DNA from: Promethearchaeota archaeon | GTDB taxonomy: Archaea > Asgardarchaeota > Lokiarchaeia > Sigynarchaeales > SOKP01 | Length of the DNA: 7,879 nucleotides | NCBI GenBank assembly: GCA_016839655.1 | Contig: JAEOTW010000359.1 | Coordinates: 1 to 7,879, forward strand | Reading direction: 5' to 3' | Shown: positions 1 through 5,732 of the stretch, piece by piece | Numbering within the stretch: position 1 is the first letter of the stretch | How the letters are laid out: each line of letters opens with the position of its first letter | Program-made: the position numbers and the translations under genes | Notes under the pieces: model-generated | What the model saw: only the letters and a program-made list of their open reading frames with translations | The model's database searches: none | Told to the model about the DNA's origin: nothing

Positions 1-558
1 AGTTCCCGTTATGACAAATAGTGGAAAATGCCAAAAACTCCAAATTCCTCCAAGTATTAAGCTAGATTCAAAAGCATTAAATTTAGATTGCAGATAATAA
101 AGTGCATAGCCTCTCCAGCCAAATTCTTCTTGAATAGGTCCACTAAAGAAAAACATTACAAAAATTTCAGTGAAAATATACCCAGAACGGTATCGATCTA
201 TATATTCCAAAATAGTCCCCCCCTCGAAAATGTTAGCTAACAGTAAAGCTAAAATGCATAATAGTGGAATAATCGTCAAAGAAATTATTAAATAATATTT
301 GTTATCACAATGCCAACCCTTACGCCATAAAGATATAGCACCTTCTTTACCACCTTCTTTAATTGTTAAAGAAAAACCTGCGATAAGTGGTCCAAATCCT
401 CCTATAACCAATAAAAGATTATACATAGGTTCATGTGGAATTATAAGAAATGAAGAGAGTAAACTAGGTAGCCATAATATCCATGAGAATGTAAATGTTA
501 TTATTAAATATTTACCTAAACTCCTATTTAATTGGCTTAAATGGTCAAATTCAATCAT
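1..558 (-). CDS. CPBP-family intramembrane metalloprotease (CAAX protease-like), 3' end outside window
   Basis: Reading the minus strand from the ATG at 558-556 gives 186 uninterrupted codons that run off the left edge. The frame is preceded by an in-frame TAA four codons upstream, so this is the only ATG start. The protein is strongly hydrophobic, with several membrane segments (roughly residues 17-38, 45-66, 87-108 and 127-140). At residues 141-150 it carries PIQEEFGWRG, which is the EExxxR motif of the CPBP/Abi family (Glu144, Glu145, Arg149). A second family motif, WSFWHFPLF, places a His at about residue 177. The third motif would lie beyond the edge. Known family members are membrane-embedded metal-dependent proteases or CAAX-processing enzymes; the substrate here cannot be told. 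It is divergent to the MFS gene. A run of seven G codes for Gly-Gly at about residues 113-114 and does not break the frame. No clear ribosome-binding site is seen. Confidence 0.88.
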   Translation of the reverse strand, partial: MIEFDHLSQLNRSLGKYLIITFTFSWILWLPSLLSSFLIIPHEPMYNLLLVIGGFGPLIAGFSLTIKEGGKEGAISLWRKGWHCDNKYYLIISLTIIPLLCILALLLANIFEGGTILEYIDRYRSGYIFTEIFVMFFFSGPIQEEFGWRGYALYYLQSKFNAFESSLILGGIWSFWHFPLFVITGT

Positions 559-883
559 AATAACAAAATCTTATTTCAATTCTTACTTGTATTATTATAA
601 CTTTCCCAAATAGTATGATCCTACTTTTTAATCACGACCGCACTTATATAATTTATTCTTAAAAAAAAAAAGCGTTTTGATACTAAGATATTTTAGAATA
701 TATGATTTGGTTAGAAATCTTTAATTTAAAGCGCTTTTAAGAAGGGATAAAATAGTAGAAATTCCAATTATTTATAAGATTAAGGTGATTTAACGGTTTC
801 AAAATAATGACTTTACATAAAATTTTTAAGAAAATGAAATTTCACTATTATTCATAAATTAAATCTAATGAAAAGTGAATAAT
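559..883. other. Gene-free divergent intergenic region
   Basis: About 325 bp separate the divergent CPBP and MFS genes, and I see no credible ORF on either strand. The region holds a run of 11 or more A at about 661-671. It also has a perfect 10-bp palindrome, AAAGCGCTTT, at 728-737, and a related sequence, AAAAGCGTTTT, near 668-678. AT-rich TATA-like stretches, such as TTTACATAAAAT near 812-823, could serve the MFS gene. Both promoters must lie here, but I cannot fix their exact positions by eye. Confidence 0.6.
728..737. repeat. Short perfect palindrome AAAGCGCTTT
   Basis: This 10-bp perfect inverted repeat is GC-centred inside a very AT-rich divergent intergenic region. A near-copy with the core AAAAGCGTTTT lies about 60 bp to the left, next to the long A-tract. 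It could be an operator half-site pair for the CPBP/MFS promoters. Ten-base palindromes also occur by chance, so this is weak. Confidence 0.3.
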
Positions 884-2272
884 ATGTCAAAAGAAGAAAA
901 CGATGTAAAAACACCTTCCGAAATTATGTTAAGTGATGAGATAGAATATGAAACAACAACTTCAAGACGAAATGTGTTTCTTTGGGCAATGTATGACTTA
1001 GCCAACACTATTTATTCTATGGTCATAGTGAGCCTAATCATTGGTCGTTATGTGCTGGTAATTGGTCAATTAGAAAATTCAATGTCCTATGGAAGTGTTA
1101 GCTTTCTCTATGGACTGGTTAGTTTTTTTATGCAATTAGGTGTGGCAATTTGTGTACCTATATTAGGCGCGTTGAGTGATAATGTAGGAAAGCGTAAGCC
1201 TTTTGTTATAAGTTTAACAGGGATCATACTTCTTTTTGCAAGTTTGCTTGGATTTTTCCATGATCTTACAATAGTTTTGATACTCTACGTAATTGCAAAT
1301 GTTGCATTCCAATTTAGCCTGGTTTTTTATGATGCTATGCTCCCATTTATAGCTAGGAGAGAAGATATTGGAAAGGTTGCAGGATTTGGGGTTGCTTGGG
1401 GTTATCTTGGGACAATAATAGCTCTGCTTGTAATGTATCCACTAATTTTAATATTAGGTGATACAATATCGACTCCACCTACACCGGAATATGGATATAC
1501 AGGATTTTGGTTTACATTCCTTGTTCCTATGATTCTATTTTTAGTCTTTGCGATTCCATTTATTTATGTTCGTGAAAAACAGAAAAAGAGCAGGAGGCCA
1601 CCTATAGGGAAGTTAATCAAAAACACGTTTAAGCAATTAGGAAGCACATTTAAAGAAATAAGAAAACATAGAGCATTATTTATTTTTATTATCGGTTATT
1701 TCCTTGTCGCTGATATCGCTAACGTAATAGTACTTTATATGACACCAATAGTAACTGATGGTCTAATAATAGGAGGAGGAACAACCTTATTTGCCATTCT
1801 TTTTATAATTATAGCTACAATGTCAGCAGTTGCGTGCACTTATTTTGTAGGGAAGTTTGGTGATAAGCATGGTGCTAAAAATACATTTTATCTCGTAGGA
1901 GTATTATGGGGTATTGCATTAACAATAGGTATTGTACTAGTATTTGCCACTCCATATATTGATATTGGTTTAAACCTTCCATTTATACTTAGTATTTTAA
2001 TGGGAATTGTTGCTGGTCCAGCTTTGGGGGGAACCTGGGTTGCACAAAGAATTATGGTGGTAGAGCTTGCTCCCAAAGAGAAATTCGGTGAATTCTTTGG
2101 ATTTTCTAAGTTAAGTGGTAAACTCTCTTCAGCATTAGGTCCATTCATTTGGGGTACTGTAATGTTAACTTACGATATAATTGGTAAAGCAGCATATGGA
2201 TGGGCTATGATATCTGTTGGTATTATATTGGGAATAGGAATACTAGTTATATCCTTTGTAAAAAGGGAGTAA
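884..2272 (+). CDS. MFS transporter, UMF1 / Atg22-like family
   Basis: This 462-aa integral membrane carrier has about 12 hydrophobic segments, in two sets of six. A basic cytoplasmic loop of about 35 residues (REKQKKSRRPPIG onward) separates the sets, as in the major facilitator superfamily. Motif A (GALSDNVGKRKP) follows TM2 at about residues 95-106, and a degenerate copy (GKFGDKHGAK) lies in the C-terminal half. The opening WAMYDLANTIYSMVI at residues 34-48 is the signature I associate with the UMF1/Atg22-like group. Eukaryotic Atg22 exports amino acids from the vacuole; the substrates of prokaryotic relatives are mostly unknown. The acidic N-terminal tail (about 25 residues) is not conserved in type. 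I chose ATG 884 because an in-frame GTG at 875 has nothing resembling a ribosome-binding site and itself looks like the GTGA site for the ATG. The GTG start would add three residues. The gene is monocistronic, with a T-run just after it. Confidence 0.9.
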   Translation: MSKEENDVKTPSEIMLSDEIEYETTTSRRNVFLWAMYDLANTIYSMVIVSLIIGRYVLVIGQLENSMSYGSVSFLYGLVSFFMQLGVAICVPILGALSDNVGKRKPFVISLTGIILLFASLLGFFHDLTIVLILYVIANVAFQFSLVFYDAMLPFIARREDIGKVAGFGVAWGYLGTIIALLVMYPLILILGDTISTPPTPEYGYTGFWFTFLVPMILFLVFAIPFIYVREKQKKSRRPPIGKLIKNTFKQLGSTFKEIRKHRALFIFIIGYFLVADIANVIVLYMTPIVTDGLIIGGGTTLFAILFIIIATMSAVACTYFVGKFGDKHGAKNTFYLVGVLWGIALTIGIVLVFATPYIDIGLNLPFILSILMGIVAGPALGGTWVAQRIMVVELAPKEKFGEFFGFSKLSGKLSSALGPFIWGTVMLTYDIIGKAAYGWAMISVGIILGIGILVISFVKRE

Positions 2273-2286
2273 TCTACAAATTAAAA

Positions 2287-2306
2287 TTATTTTTTTTATT
2301 TTTTAT
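2287..2306 (+). terminator. T-run terminator after MFS gene
   Basis: A nearly uninterrupted run of T (broken by two A) begins about 15 bp after the MFS stop codon. There is no stable hairpin in front of it. Archaeal RNA polymerase typically terminates at such T-tracts. Confidence 0.5.
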
Positions 2307-2452
2307 CGTTGAAGCAATCAATAGTTCGCATTTTATTCTAAGTTCCATTGAACTCCAGTATTTTAAACTATAAATTTGCTAATTTCATTATCTTAATTAA
2401 TTTGAGGTGAATTAAGCCTAATTTTAATTTCAACCTTAAAAGAATTAGAACC

Positions 2453-2464
2453 ATTATTATAAAA
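2453..2464 (+). promoter_or_regulatory. Candidate TATA box for the TIGR04076 operon
   Basis: TTATTATAAAAC lies about 30-40 bp ahead of the first TIGR04076 start and is preceded by a purine-rich GAATTAGAA that could act as a BRE. At archaeal spacing the transcript would begin within about ten bases of the ATG, giving an almost leaderless first gene. That fits the lack of a clear ribosome-binding site there, whereas the internal genes have one. The site is inferred from composition and spacing only. Confidence 0.35.
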
Positions 2465-2493
2465 CTGAATAATAATTAAAGAAAAGAGTTAAA

Positions 2494-2802
2494 ATGACAA
2501 AAATAAAAATAAAAGTTATAAAGCGGTTTAGTCCAGAAGAAGTGTTTGGGCATGAATATATAACACCTACTGGCGATAAAATAGAGAAATGTTCATTTGA
2601 AGATGGACAAGAATGGATTAGTGAGAGTAGAGAAATGCCAGAGGGTTTCTGCTGGTGGGCATGGGCAGATTTAACTCGTAGTGTAAATGTTTTACGACTT
2701 GGTGGTAATTATAAACATTGGGCAGAAGATGGTATAATTTATGATACGTGTAGTGACGGAGTAAGACCTGTAGTCTTTAAAATAGAAAGAATCGAGGACT
2801 AA
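2494..2802 (+). CDS. TIGR04076 family protein, copy 1 of 4
   Basis: This 102-aa soluble protein has no signal peptide. I recognise the family from its linear landmarks: a basic start (KIKIKVIKRFSPE), a Cys before an acidic DGQEW block (Cys33), MPEGFCWWAW (Cys53), Gly-Gly at 70-71, and the ending TCSDGVRPVVFKIERI (Cys86). The family is widespread in anaerobic bacteria and archaea, and I know of no established function. Three Cys and His20 (in FGHE) are kept in all four copies here, which suggests a metal or redox site; that is inference. This copy has Val94 where the other three have Cys. It is about 65% identical to copy 2 over 102 ungapped residues. It is the first gene of a probable operon, with 11 bp to the next gene, and has no clear ribosome-binding site of its own. 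Confidence 0.88.
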   Translation: MTKIKIKVIKRFSPEEVFGHEYITPTGDKIEKCSFEDGQEWISESREMPEGFCWWAWADLTRSVNVLRLGGNYKHWAEDGIIYDTCSDGVRPVVFKIERIED

Positions 2803-2807
2803 GGTGA
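2803..2807 (+). promoter_or_regulatory. Ribosome-binding site (GGTGA) of copy 2
   Basis: GGTGA is complementary to the archaeal 16S rRNA 3' tail. It directly follows the stop codon of copy 1 and ends 6 nt before the GTG at 2814, which supports that GTG as the start of copy 2. Confidence 0.65.
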
Positions 2808-2813
2808 AGAAAA

Positions 2814-3122
2814 GTGTCAAAAGTTAAAATTACGGTTATCAAACGATTTAGCCCTGAAGATGTTTTTGGGCATGAATATAAAACCCCTACTGGAAGAATA
2901 GTGGAAAAATGTCCATTGAAAGATGGCCAAGAGTGGATAGTTGAAGGAGGAAGGATGCCTGACGATTTTTGTGGTAATGCATGGATAGATATTGCTCGTA
3001 GTATGCATGTTTTGCGTTTTGGTGGGACATTCAAAGATTGGGCAGAGGAAGGTGTAAGCTATAAAGCTTGTACTGATGGTGTTAGACCCGTATGCTTTAA
3101 ATTAGAAAGAATTGAGGACTGA
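2814..3122 (+). CDS. TIGR04076 family protein, copy 2 of 4
   Basis: This 102-aa protein begins at a GTG that lines up exactly with the N-termini of its neighbours (MSKVKITVIKRFSPED) and has a GGTGA site 6 nt upstream. The family landmarks are all present: KCPLKDGQEW (Cys33), MPDDFC (Cys53), FGG at 69-71, and ACTDGVRPVCFKLERI (Cys86, Cys94). It differs from the usual MPEGFC by having Asp-Asp in place of Glu-Gly, and lacks the second Trp of WAW. Like copy 1 it ends in IERIED or LERIED. Its start lies exactly 320 bp after that of copy 1 and 320 bp before that of copy 3, and the ribosome-binding site is part of the repeated unit. The biochemical role is unknown. Confidence 0.88.
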   Translation: MSKVKITVIKRFSPEDVFGHEYKTPTGRIVEKCPLKDGQEWIVEGGRMPDDFCGNAWIDIARSMHVLRFGGTFKDWAEEGVSYKACTDGVRPVCFKLERIED

Positions 3123-3127
3123 GGTGA
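3123..3127 (+). promoter_or_regulatory. Ribosome-binding site (GGTGA) of copy 3
   Basis: This GGTGA has the same placement as the one before copy 2: right after the preceding stop and 6 nt before GTG 3134. The two junctions, from the end of one gene to the start of the next, are almost identical in sequence. Confidence 0.65.
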
Positions 3128-3133
3128 AAAAAA

Positions 3134-3439
3134 GTGTCAAAAGTTAAAATTACTATAATTAAAAAATTTAGCCCTATAGATGTATTTGGACACGAAGTTT
3201 TTTCGACTTCTGGTAATAAAATTACAACCTGTGGTGCGTTTGAGGAGGGTGAGGAATTTATAGTTGAACATATAGAAAAAATGCCAGAAGGATTCTGCGG
3301 CTGGGCATGGCGAGATATTTATAAAGATCTGTCAGTACTTTACTTTGATGGTAATTTTTATGGCCATGAAGAAGGTGTTCAACATGTGTCTTGTTCAGAT
3401 GGACGTAAACCAGTTTGTTTTAGATTAGAAAGAATATAA
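3134..3439 (+). CDS. TIGR04076 family protein, copy 3 of 4
   Basis: This 101-aa member of the array starts at GTG, with GGTGA 6 nt upstream. The conserved points are FGHE (His20), Cys33, EEGEEF, MPEGFCGWAW (Cys55), SCSDG (Cys87) and PVCFRLERI (Cys95). It is more diverged than copies 1 and 2. It has two extra residues before the FC motif, Asp-Gly instead of Gly-Gly in the central turn, a shortened FYGHEEG stretch in place of the Trp-Ala-Glu block, and RKPV instead of xRPV. It also lacks the acidic Glu-Asp C-terminus of copies 1 and 2. The gap to copy 4 is 25 bp. Function unknown; one transcript with its neighbours is inferred from spacing and orientation. Confidence 0.87.
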   Translation: MSKVKITIIKKFSPIDVFGHEVFSTSGNKITTCGAFEEGEEFIVEHIEKMPEGFCGWAWRDIYKDLSVLYFDGNFYGHEEGVQHVSCSDGRKPVCFRLERI

Positions 3440-3452
3440 ATATGAAAAAATA

Positions 3453-3460
3453 GGAGTGAT
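3453..3460 (+). promoter_or_regulatory. Ribosome-binding site (GGAGTGAT) of copy 4
   Basis: GGAGTGAT is one base short of the full archaeal consensus GGAGGTGAT and ends 4 nt before ATG 3465. It contains an in-frame GTG (3456) that would give a longer protein, but a start inside the ribosome-binding site is unlikely, so ATG 3465 is preferred. Confidence 0.65.
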
Positions 3461-3464
3461 AAAA

Positions 3465-3776
3465 ATGGATAAAGTAAAACTTACTGTAGTAAAACAGTTT
3501 AGCCCAGAAGATGTGTTAGGGCATGAGTTTATTAAACCTGATGGTACTCCAATAAATAAATGTGGTATGGAAGAAGGTCTTGAATTCATTATTGATGATT
3601 CAGGAAATATGCCGGAAGGTTTTTGTCACCATGCTTGGTATGGATTATATAAAAGTGTTCAAGTTCTAAGGTGTGGAGGAGGATTTGAAGGTTGGACTGG
3701 TAAAGATATGATATATACTGCTTGTCCTGATGGTATCCGGCCCGTATGTTTTAAAGTAGAGCGCATTTCTGATTAA
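3465..3776 (+). CDS. TIGR04076 family protein, copy 4 of 4
   Basis: This 103-aa protein starts at ATG 3465 (MDKVKLTVVKQFSPED), which aligns with the other three and has a good ribosome-binding site. The landmarks are LGHE (His20), KCGMEEGLEF (Cys33), MPEGFCHHAW (Cys54), LRCGGGF (an extra Cys70), ACPDGIRPVCF (Cys87, Cys95) and VERI. His-His after the FC motif, where other copies have Trp-Trp, Gly-Asn or Gly-Trp, is peculiar to this copy. So is the extra Cys beside the Gly-rich turn. The differing residues around a shared Cys/His skeleton suggest the copies have specialised. It is followed 30 bp later by the MBL hydrolase gene on the same strand. Confidence 0.88.
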   Translation: MDKVKLTVVKQFSPEDVLGHEFIKPDGTPINKCGMEEGLEFIIDDSGNMPEGFCHHAWYGLYKSVQVLRCGGGFEGWTGKDMIYTACPDGIRPVCFKVERISD

Positions 3777-3806
3777 ACTTATCTGAATTTTGAAAGAGAA
3801 TAAAAT

Positions 3807-4673
3807 GTGAAAACTATGAATATTAAGAAATTAGATTTTGAGTCTATTTACTTCGATCTTTATGAATTAGATTTAGGATTATATGCCGCAATATCAGCTG
3901 AAAAATTACCTTCGTCAAATGCTGGTTTTTTTGATCTTGGTAATTATTTAGTCATCTTCGATACGCTTATGGATCCATTCGCTACCTTAGATCTTATTAA
4001 AGCATCCAAACAATTTACAAACAAGGAACCTTCGTTTGTTATAAATAGTCATTACCATATGGATCATTTATTTGGTAATCGAAAGTTTTCAATAGAAACA
4101 CCTATCATTTGTAGTTCTGAAGCATTGAAAGTATATTATGAAAATTTAGAGGATACACTTAAGCGTTTTAAAGGGATTGCTACTGAAGAATTAAAAAGAA
4201 TAAAAGAAGATGTTAAGAAAGAGACTAATCAGGATAAGATTCTTGAAATGAAAAATGATATAAGTACATATATTGAAATTCTTGAAGATAATTTTAAATT
4301 GAGAGCTCCAGATTTCATTGTAAATGATTCATTTTTATTAGAAGGGTCAGAGAATAAAGTTCAATTCATTTATATAGGAGATGCTCATACATCTGGAGAT
4401 TTAATCGCTTATTTTAAAAAAGAAAAAATAGTCTTCATGGGAGATCTATTATTTGAAGAAACAGACCCTAATTGGGCTACAACATCTGATCCTGCCCCAG
4501 TTCCCTCAAATCCTGAGCGGCTTCGTGATACGCTTTTAAATTATATAGAAAAAGATATTGAAATATATGTTCCTGGTCATGGAAAACTATGTTCAAAAAA
4601 ACAACTTCAAGAAAATGCTGAGTTCTTCGAAGAATATTTCATAAAACCAAAAAATAACGAAAATCTTTTATAA
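3807..4673 (+). CDS. MBL-fold metallo-hydrolase
   Basis: This 288-aa cytoplasmic protein has the metallo-beta-lactamase fold and an apparently complete dinuclear metal site. The ligands are HYHMDH at residues 82-87 (His82, His84, Asp86, His87), GDAHTSGD with His194, MGD with bridging Asp213, and PGHG with His258. Between the first and second metal motifs, residues about 105-162 form a highly charged, probably helical insert. This resembles the helical insertions of MBL proteins that act on small substrates. The family covers thiol-ester, phosphoester and lactam hydrolases, and nothing here fixes the substrate. It has no signal peptide, which argues against a secreted beta-lactamase. It lies 30 bp after the fourth TIGR04076 gene and is probably co-transcribed. 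The start is either GTG 3807 or ATG 3816; neither has a strong ribosome-binding site, and the ATG start would remove three residues. Confidence 0.87.
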   Translation: MKTMNIKKLDFESIYFDLYELDLGLYAAISAEKLPSSNAGFFDLGNYLVIFDTLMDPFATLDLIKASKQFTNKEPSFVINSHYHMDHLFGNRKFSIETPIICSSEALKVYYENLEDTLKRFKGIATEELKRIKEDVKKETNQDKILEMKNDISTYIEILEDNFKLRAPDFIVNDSFLLEGSENKVQFIYIGDAHTSGDLIAYFKKEKIVFMGDLLFEETDPNWATTSDPAPVPSNPERLRDTLLNYIEKDIEIYVPGHGKLCSKKQLQENAEFFEEYFIKPKNNENLL

Positions 4674-4703
4674 ATTTTTATCAATTTTTCTTTTTTATGT
4701 TTA
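4674..4703 (+). terminator. T-rich terminator after the TIGR04076-MBL operon
   Basis: Three successive T-runs immediately follow the MBL stop codon, with no clear hairpin. This is the expected archaeal-type end for the rightward operon. Confidence 0.5.
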
Positions 4704-4718
4704 TTACACTGATAATCC

Positions 4719-4738
4719 TAAAATAAAAAAAAATAAAA
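4719..4738 (-). terminator. T-run terminator for the leftward lipoprotein-like gene
   Basis: On the minus strand this is a run of T broken by single A residues, a few bases beyond the stop at 4744-4746. With the T-runs at 4674-4703 it makes a compact convergent terminator region of about 70 bp. Confidence 0.45.
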
Positions 4739-4743
4739 TTTAA

Positions 4744-5226
4744 TTAGTGATATATTGGTGGATTTAAGATATCATTGCAAAGTAATCTAAATTCTCCCTG
4801 TAATTCAGGACAAATTACCCATGGATTATTATATACTCCATTCCCCCAAGCATCTTCATTTTCATCAGTTTTCAGTCCTGTCAGTTTAGGTTTAATGTCG
4901 TGGAGTACTTTATCATATAAATCTTCTAAATTTAGTCCATTTATTTTGATTATCATAGTATTTTTTCTATTAATAGCCGGCTTACGCCAACATTCATCAG
5001 CAGATGTTTGTATTTTTTCGATCAACTGATCTATTAAAGATTCTACTACTCCATTGCTGATAGCAGATTCACTCTCATAAAATTCTTCATTATTTATTGT
5101 AGGAGTTGCATTATCATTATTACCTATATTCGTTTTTGTGGAAGACACAACAAAGCATCCAAAGAAAAAACAAGAAACTATAACCAGAAACCCAAGAAAG
5201 AATACAAATCTGCTCTTTTTGGTCAT
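4744..5226 (-). CDS. Hypothetical small secreted or lipid-anchored protein
   Basis: This 160-aa protein begins with a short basic tip (MTKKSR) followed by an unbroken hydrophobic stretch at about residues 7-28. The stretch contains two Cys in lipobox-like settings, IVSC (Cys19) and FFGC (Cys24). Cys19 fits the [LVI][ASTVI][GAS]C pattern better. A polar Asn/Thr/Ser/Glu-rich linker follows to about residue 60, then a compact domain with Trp, Cys and Pro residues (DECWRKP, YNNPWVICPEL, LLCNDI). The layout suggests export and membrane anchoring by lipid, or by an uncleaved anchor. I do not recognise the domain. ATG 5226 is chosen over an in-frame GTG at 5244 because GAGAGGAT ends 4 nt before the ATG. 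The gene stands alone, convergent with the MBL gene and divergent from the small paralog genes. Confidence 0.75.
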   Translation of the reverse strand: MTKKSRFVFFLGFLVIVSCFFFGCFVVSSTKTNIGNNDNATPTINNEEFYESESAISNGVVESLIDQLIEKIQTSADECWRKPAINRKNTMIIKINGLNLEDLYDKVLHDIKPKLTGLKTDENEDAWGNGVYNNPWVICPELQGEFRLLCNDILNPPIYH

Positions 5227-5230
5227 TTTT

Positions 5231-5238
5231 ATCCTCTC
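5231..5238 (-). promoter_or_regulatory. Ribosome-binding site (GAGAGGAT) deciding the start of the secreted protein
   Basis: On the minus strand, GAGAGGAT ends 4 nt before ATG 5226. It overlaps the coding frame of the longer GTG-initiated alternative, which argues for the shorter protein with the signal sequence at its very N-terminus. Confidence 0.5.
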
Positions 5239-5279
5239 TTTCACTATTAAATTTTAATCACAATAATTTAAGAAAAAAT

Positions 5280-5290
5280 GATATATATAC
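5280..5290 (-). promoter_or_regulatory. Candidate TATA box for the secreted-protein gene
   Basis: Reading leftwards, GTATATATATC lies about 54-64 bp ahead of ATG 5226 and is preceded by the A-rich CAGAAAAAT, a possible BRE. It would give a leader of about 30 nt containing the ribosome-binding site. Inferred by sight only. Confidence 0.35.
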
Positions 5291-5306
5291 ATTTTTCTGT
5301 ATTCTA

Positions 5307-5323
5307 CTCAAGAATTTCTTGAG
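5307..5323. repeat. Perfect 8-bp inverted repeat with one central base
   Basis: CTCAAGAA, then T, then TTCTTGAG forms a 17-bp near-perfect dyad. The single central base is too short for an RNA hairpin loop, so a protein-binding site in DNA fits better. It lies in the divergent region just upstream of the candidate TATA box of the leftward secreted-protein gene, and about 175 bp before the first small paralog gene. Confidence 0.5.
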
Positions 5324-5419
5324 ATATAAGATGGTAAAAATGTGTTTTATTCCTTCAAATCATAGGAGAAACTTGAATTTCTAATCTTTTTATTTAAAAA
5401 CCTTTGTTTTTCTCATTTA

Positions 5420-5433
5420 TTAAATATATAAAA
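5420..5433 (+). promoter_or_regulatory. Candidate TATA region upstream of the small-paralog cluster
   Basis: TTAAATATATAAAATT is TATA-like and lies about 65-80 bp before ATG 5499. A second candidate, GTTTAAAAATA at about 5464-5474, is nearer and would give an almost leaderless transcript. The region is so AT-rich that neither can be preferred with confidence. Confidence 0.25.
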
Positions 5434-5498
5434 TTTATTATATGAGTGATTAACATCAAAACGGTTTAAAAATAACTATTGAGAGAGATTTGTTATAT

Positions 5499-5732
5499 AT
5501 GACTGGAGATATTGATAAAATATTTCAAGAAAGGTTTGAACCAACAGATCAACAACTTATTTTAGATTATTCAAAGGTTTTCATTCCTTTTTCAGAAAAT
5601 TTTGTATTTACTAAAACTGAATATATCTACTTTGGAAATGAAAATATTCCTTTTAAAGAAAGACATCTAGAATATCAAAAATTGTTTATGTATGAATTCT
5701 TAACAACTAAAATGGTTAATTGTTTTTCATAA
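5499..5732 (+). CDS. Small protein of an unnamed tandem family, member A
   Basis: This 77-aa protein is acidic and aromatic, with no membrane segment and no Cys pair. Residues 22-70 align without gaps to residues 23-71 of member C, at about 18 of 49 identities. Shared points are IPFS, a hydrophobic stretch, IY.G.E, FKE and a terminal EFL. Unlike B and C, it has about nine residues after the EFL. I chose ATG 5499 over an in-frame TTG at 5490 because the purine-rich GAGAGAG at 5481-5487 is 11 nt from the ATG but only 2 nt from the TTG. I do not recognise the family. The size and alternating hydrophobic pattern would suit a small helical or alpha/beta domain, but that is a guess. Confidence 0.65.
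   Translation: MTGDIDKIFQERFEPTDQQLILDYSKVFIPFSENFVFTKTEYIYFGNENIPFKERHLEYQKLFMYEFLTTKMVNCFS

Noticed and set aside
211..230. Apparent frameshift at the seven-C run in the protease gene
   Set aside because: Codon-by-codon reading through the run (GAG GGG GGG ACT) keeps one frame from the N-terminus to the EExxxR motif.
299..613. Plus-strand frame of 104 codons at the left side
   Set aside because: It lies opposite the CPBP protease frame, which carries clear family motifs. The plus-strand translation has no recognisable pattern and no ribosome-binding site.
792..807. AACGGTTTCAAAATAA near 792-807, similar to AACGGTTTAAAAATAA near 5460-5475, as a shared promoter element
   Set aside because: Two loosely matching copies in such AT-rich DNA are too few, and their distances to the next start codons differ (about 75 bp versus about 25 bp).
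1888..2148. Minus-strand frame of 86 codons inside the MFS gene
   Set aside because: It is antisense to conserved transmembrane segments of the carrier, with low-complexity content only.
2777..3034. Minus-strand frames opposite TIGR04076 copy 2 (also 2817-3008)
   Set aside because: Both are antisense to a well-conserved family member and show no domain or ribosome-binding site.
2494..3776. The 320-bp repeats as a mobile element or CRISPR-like array
   Set aside because: Each unit is a full gene with its own start, stop and ribosome-binding site. There are no spacers, terminal inverted repeats or transposase.
3807..4673. MBL gene as a secreted beta-lactamase resistance gene
   Set aside because: It has no signal peptide, and the HxHxDH core is common to the whole MBL superfamily, so no lactamase role can be claimed.
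4775..5029. Plus-strand frame of 84 codons inside the secreted-protein gene
   Set aside because: It is a shadow of the minus-strand gene, which has a signal sequence and a ribosome-binding site. The plus-strand product looks like random coding.
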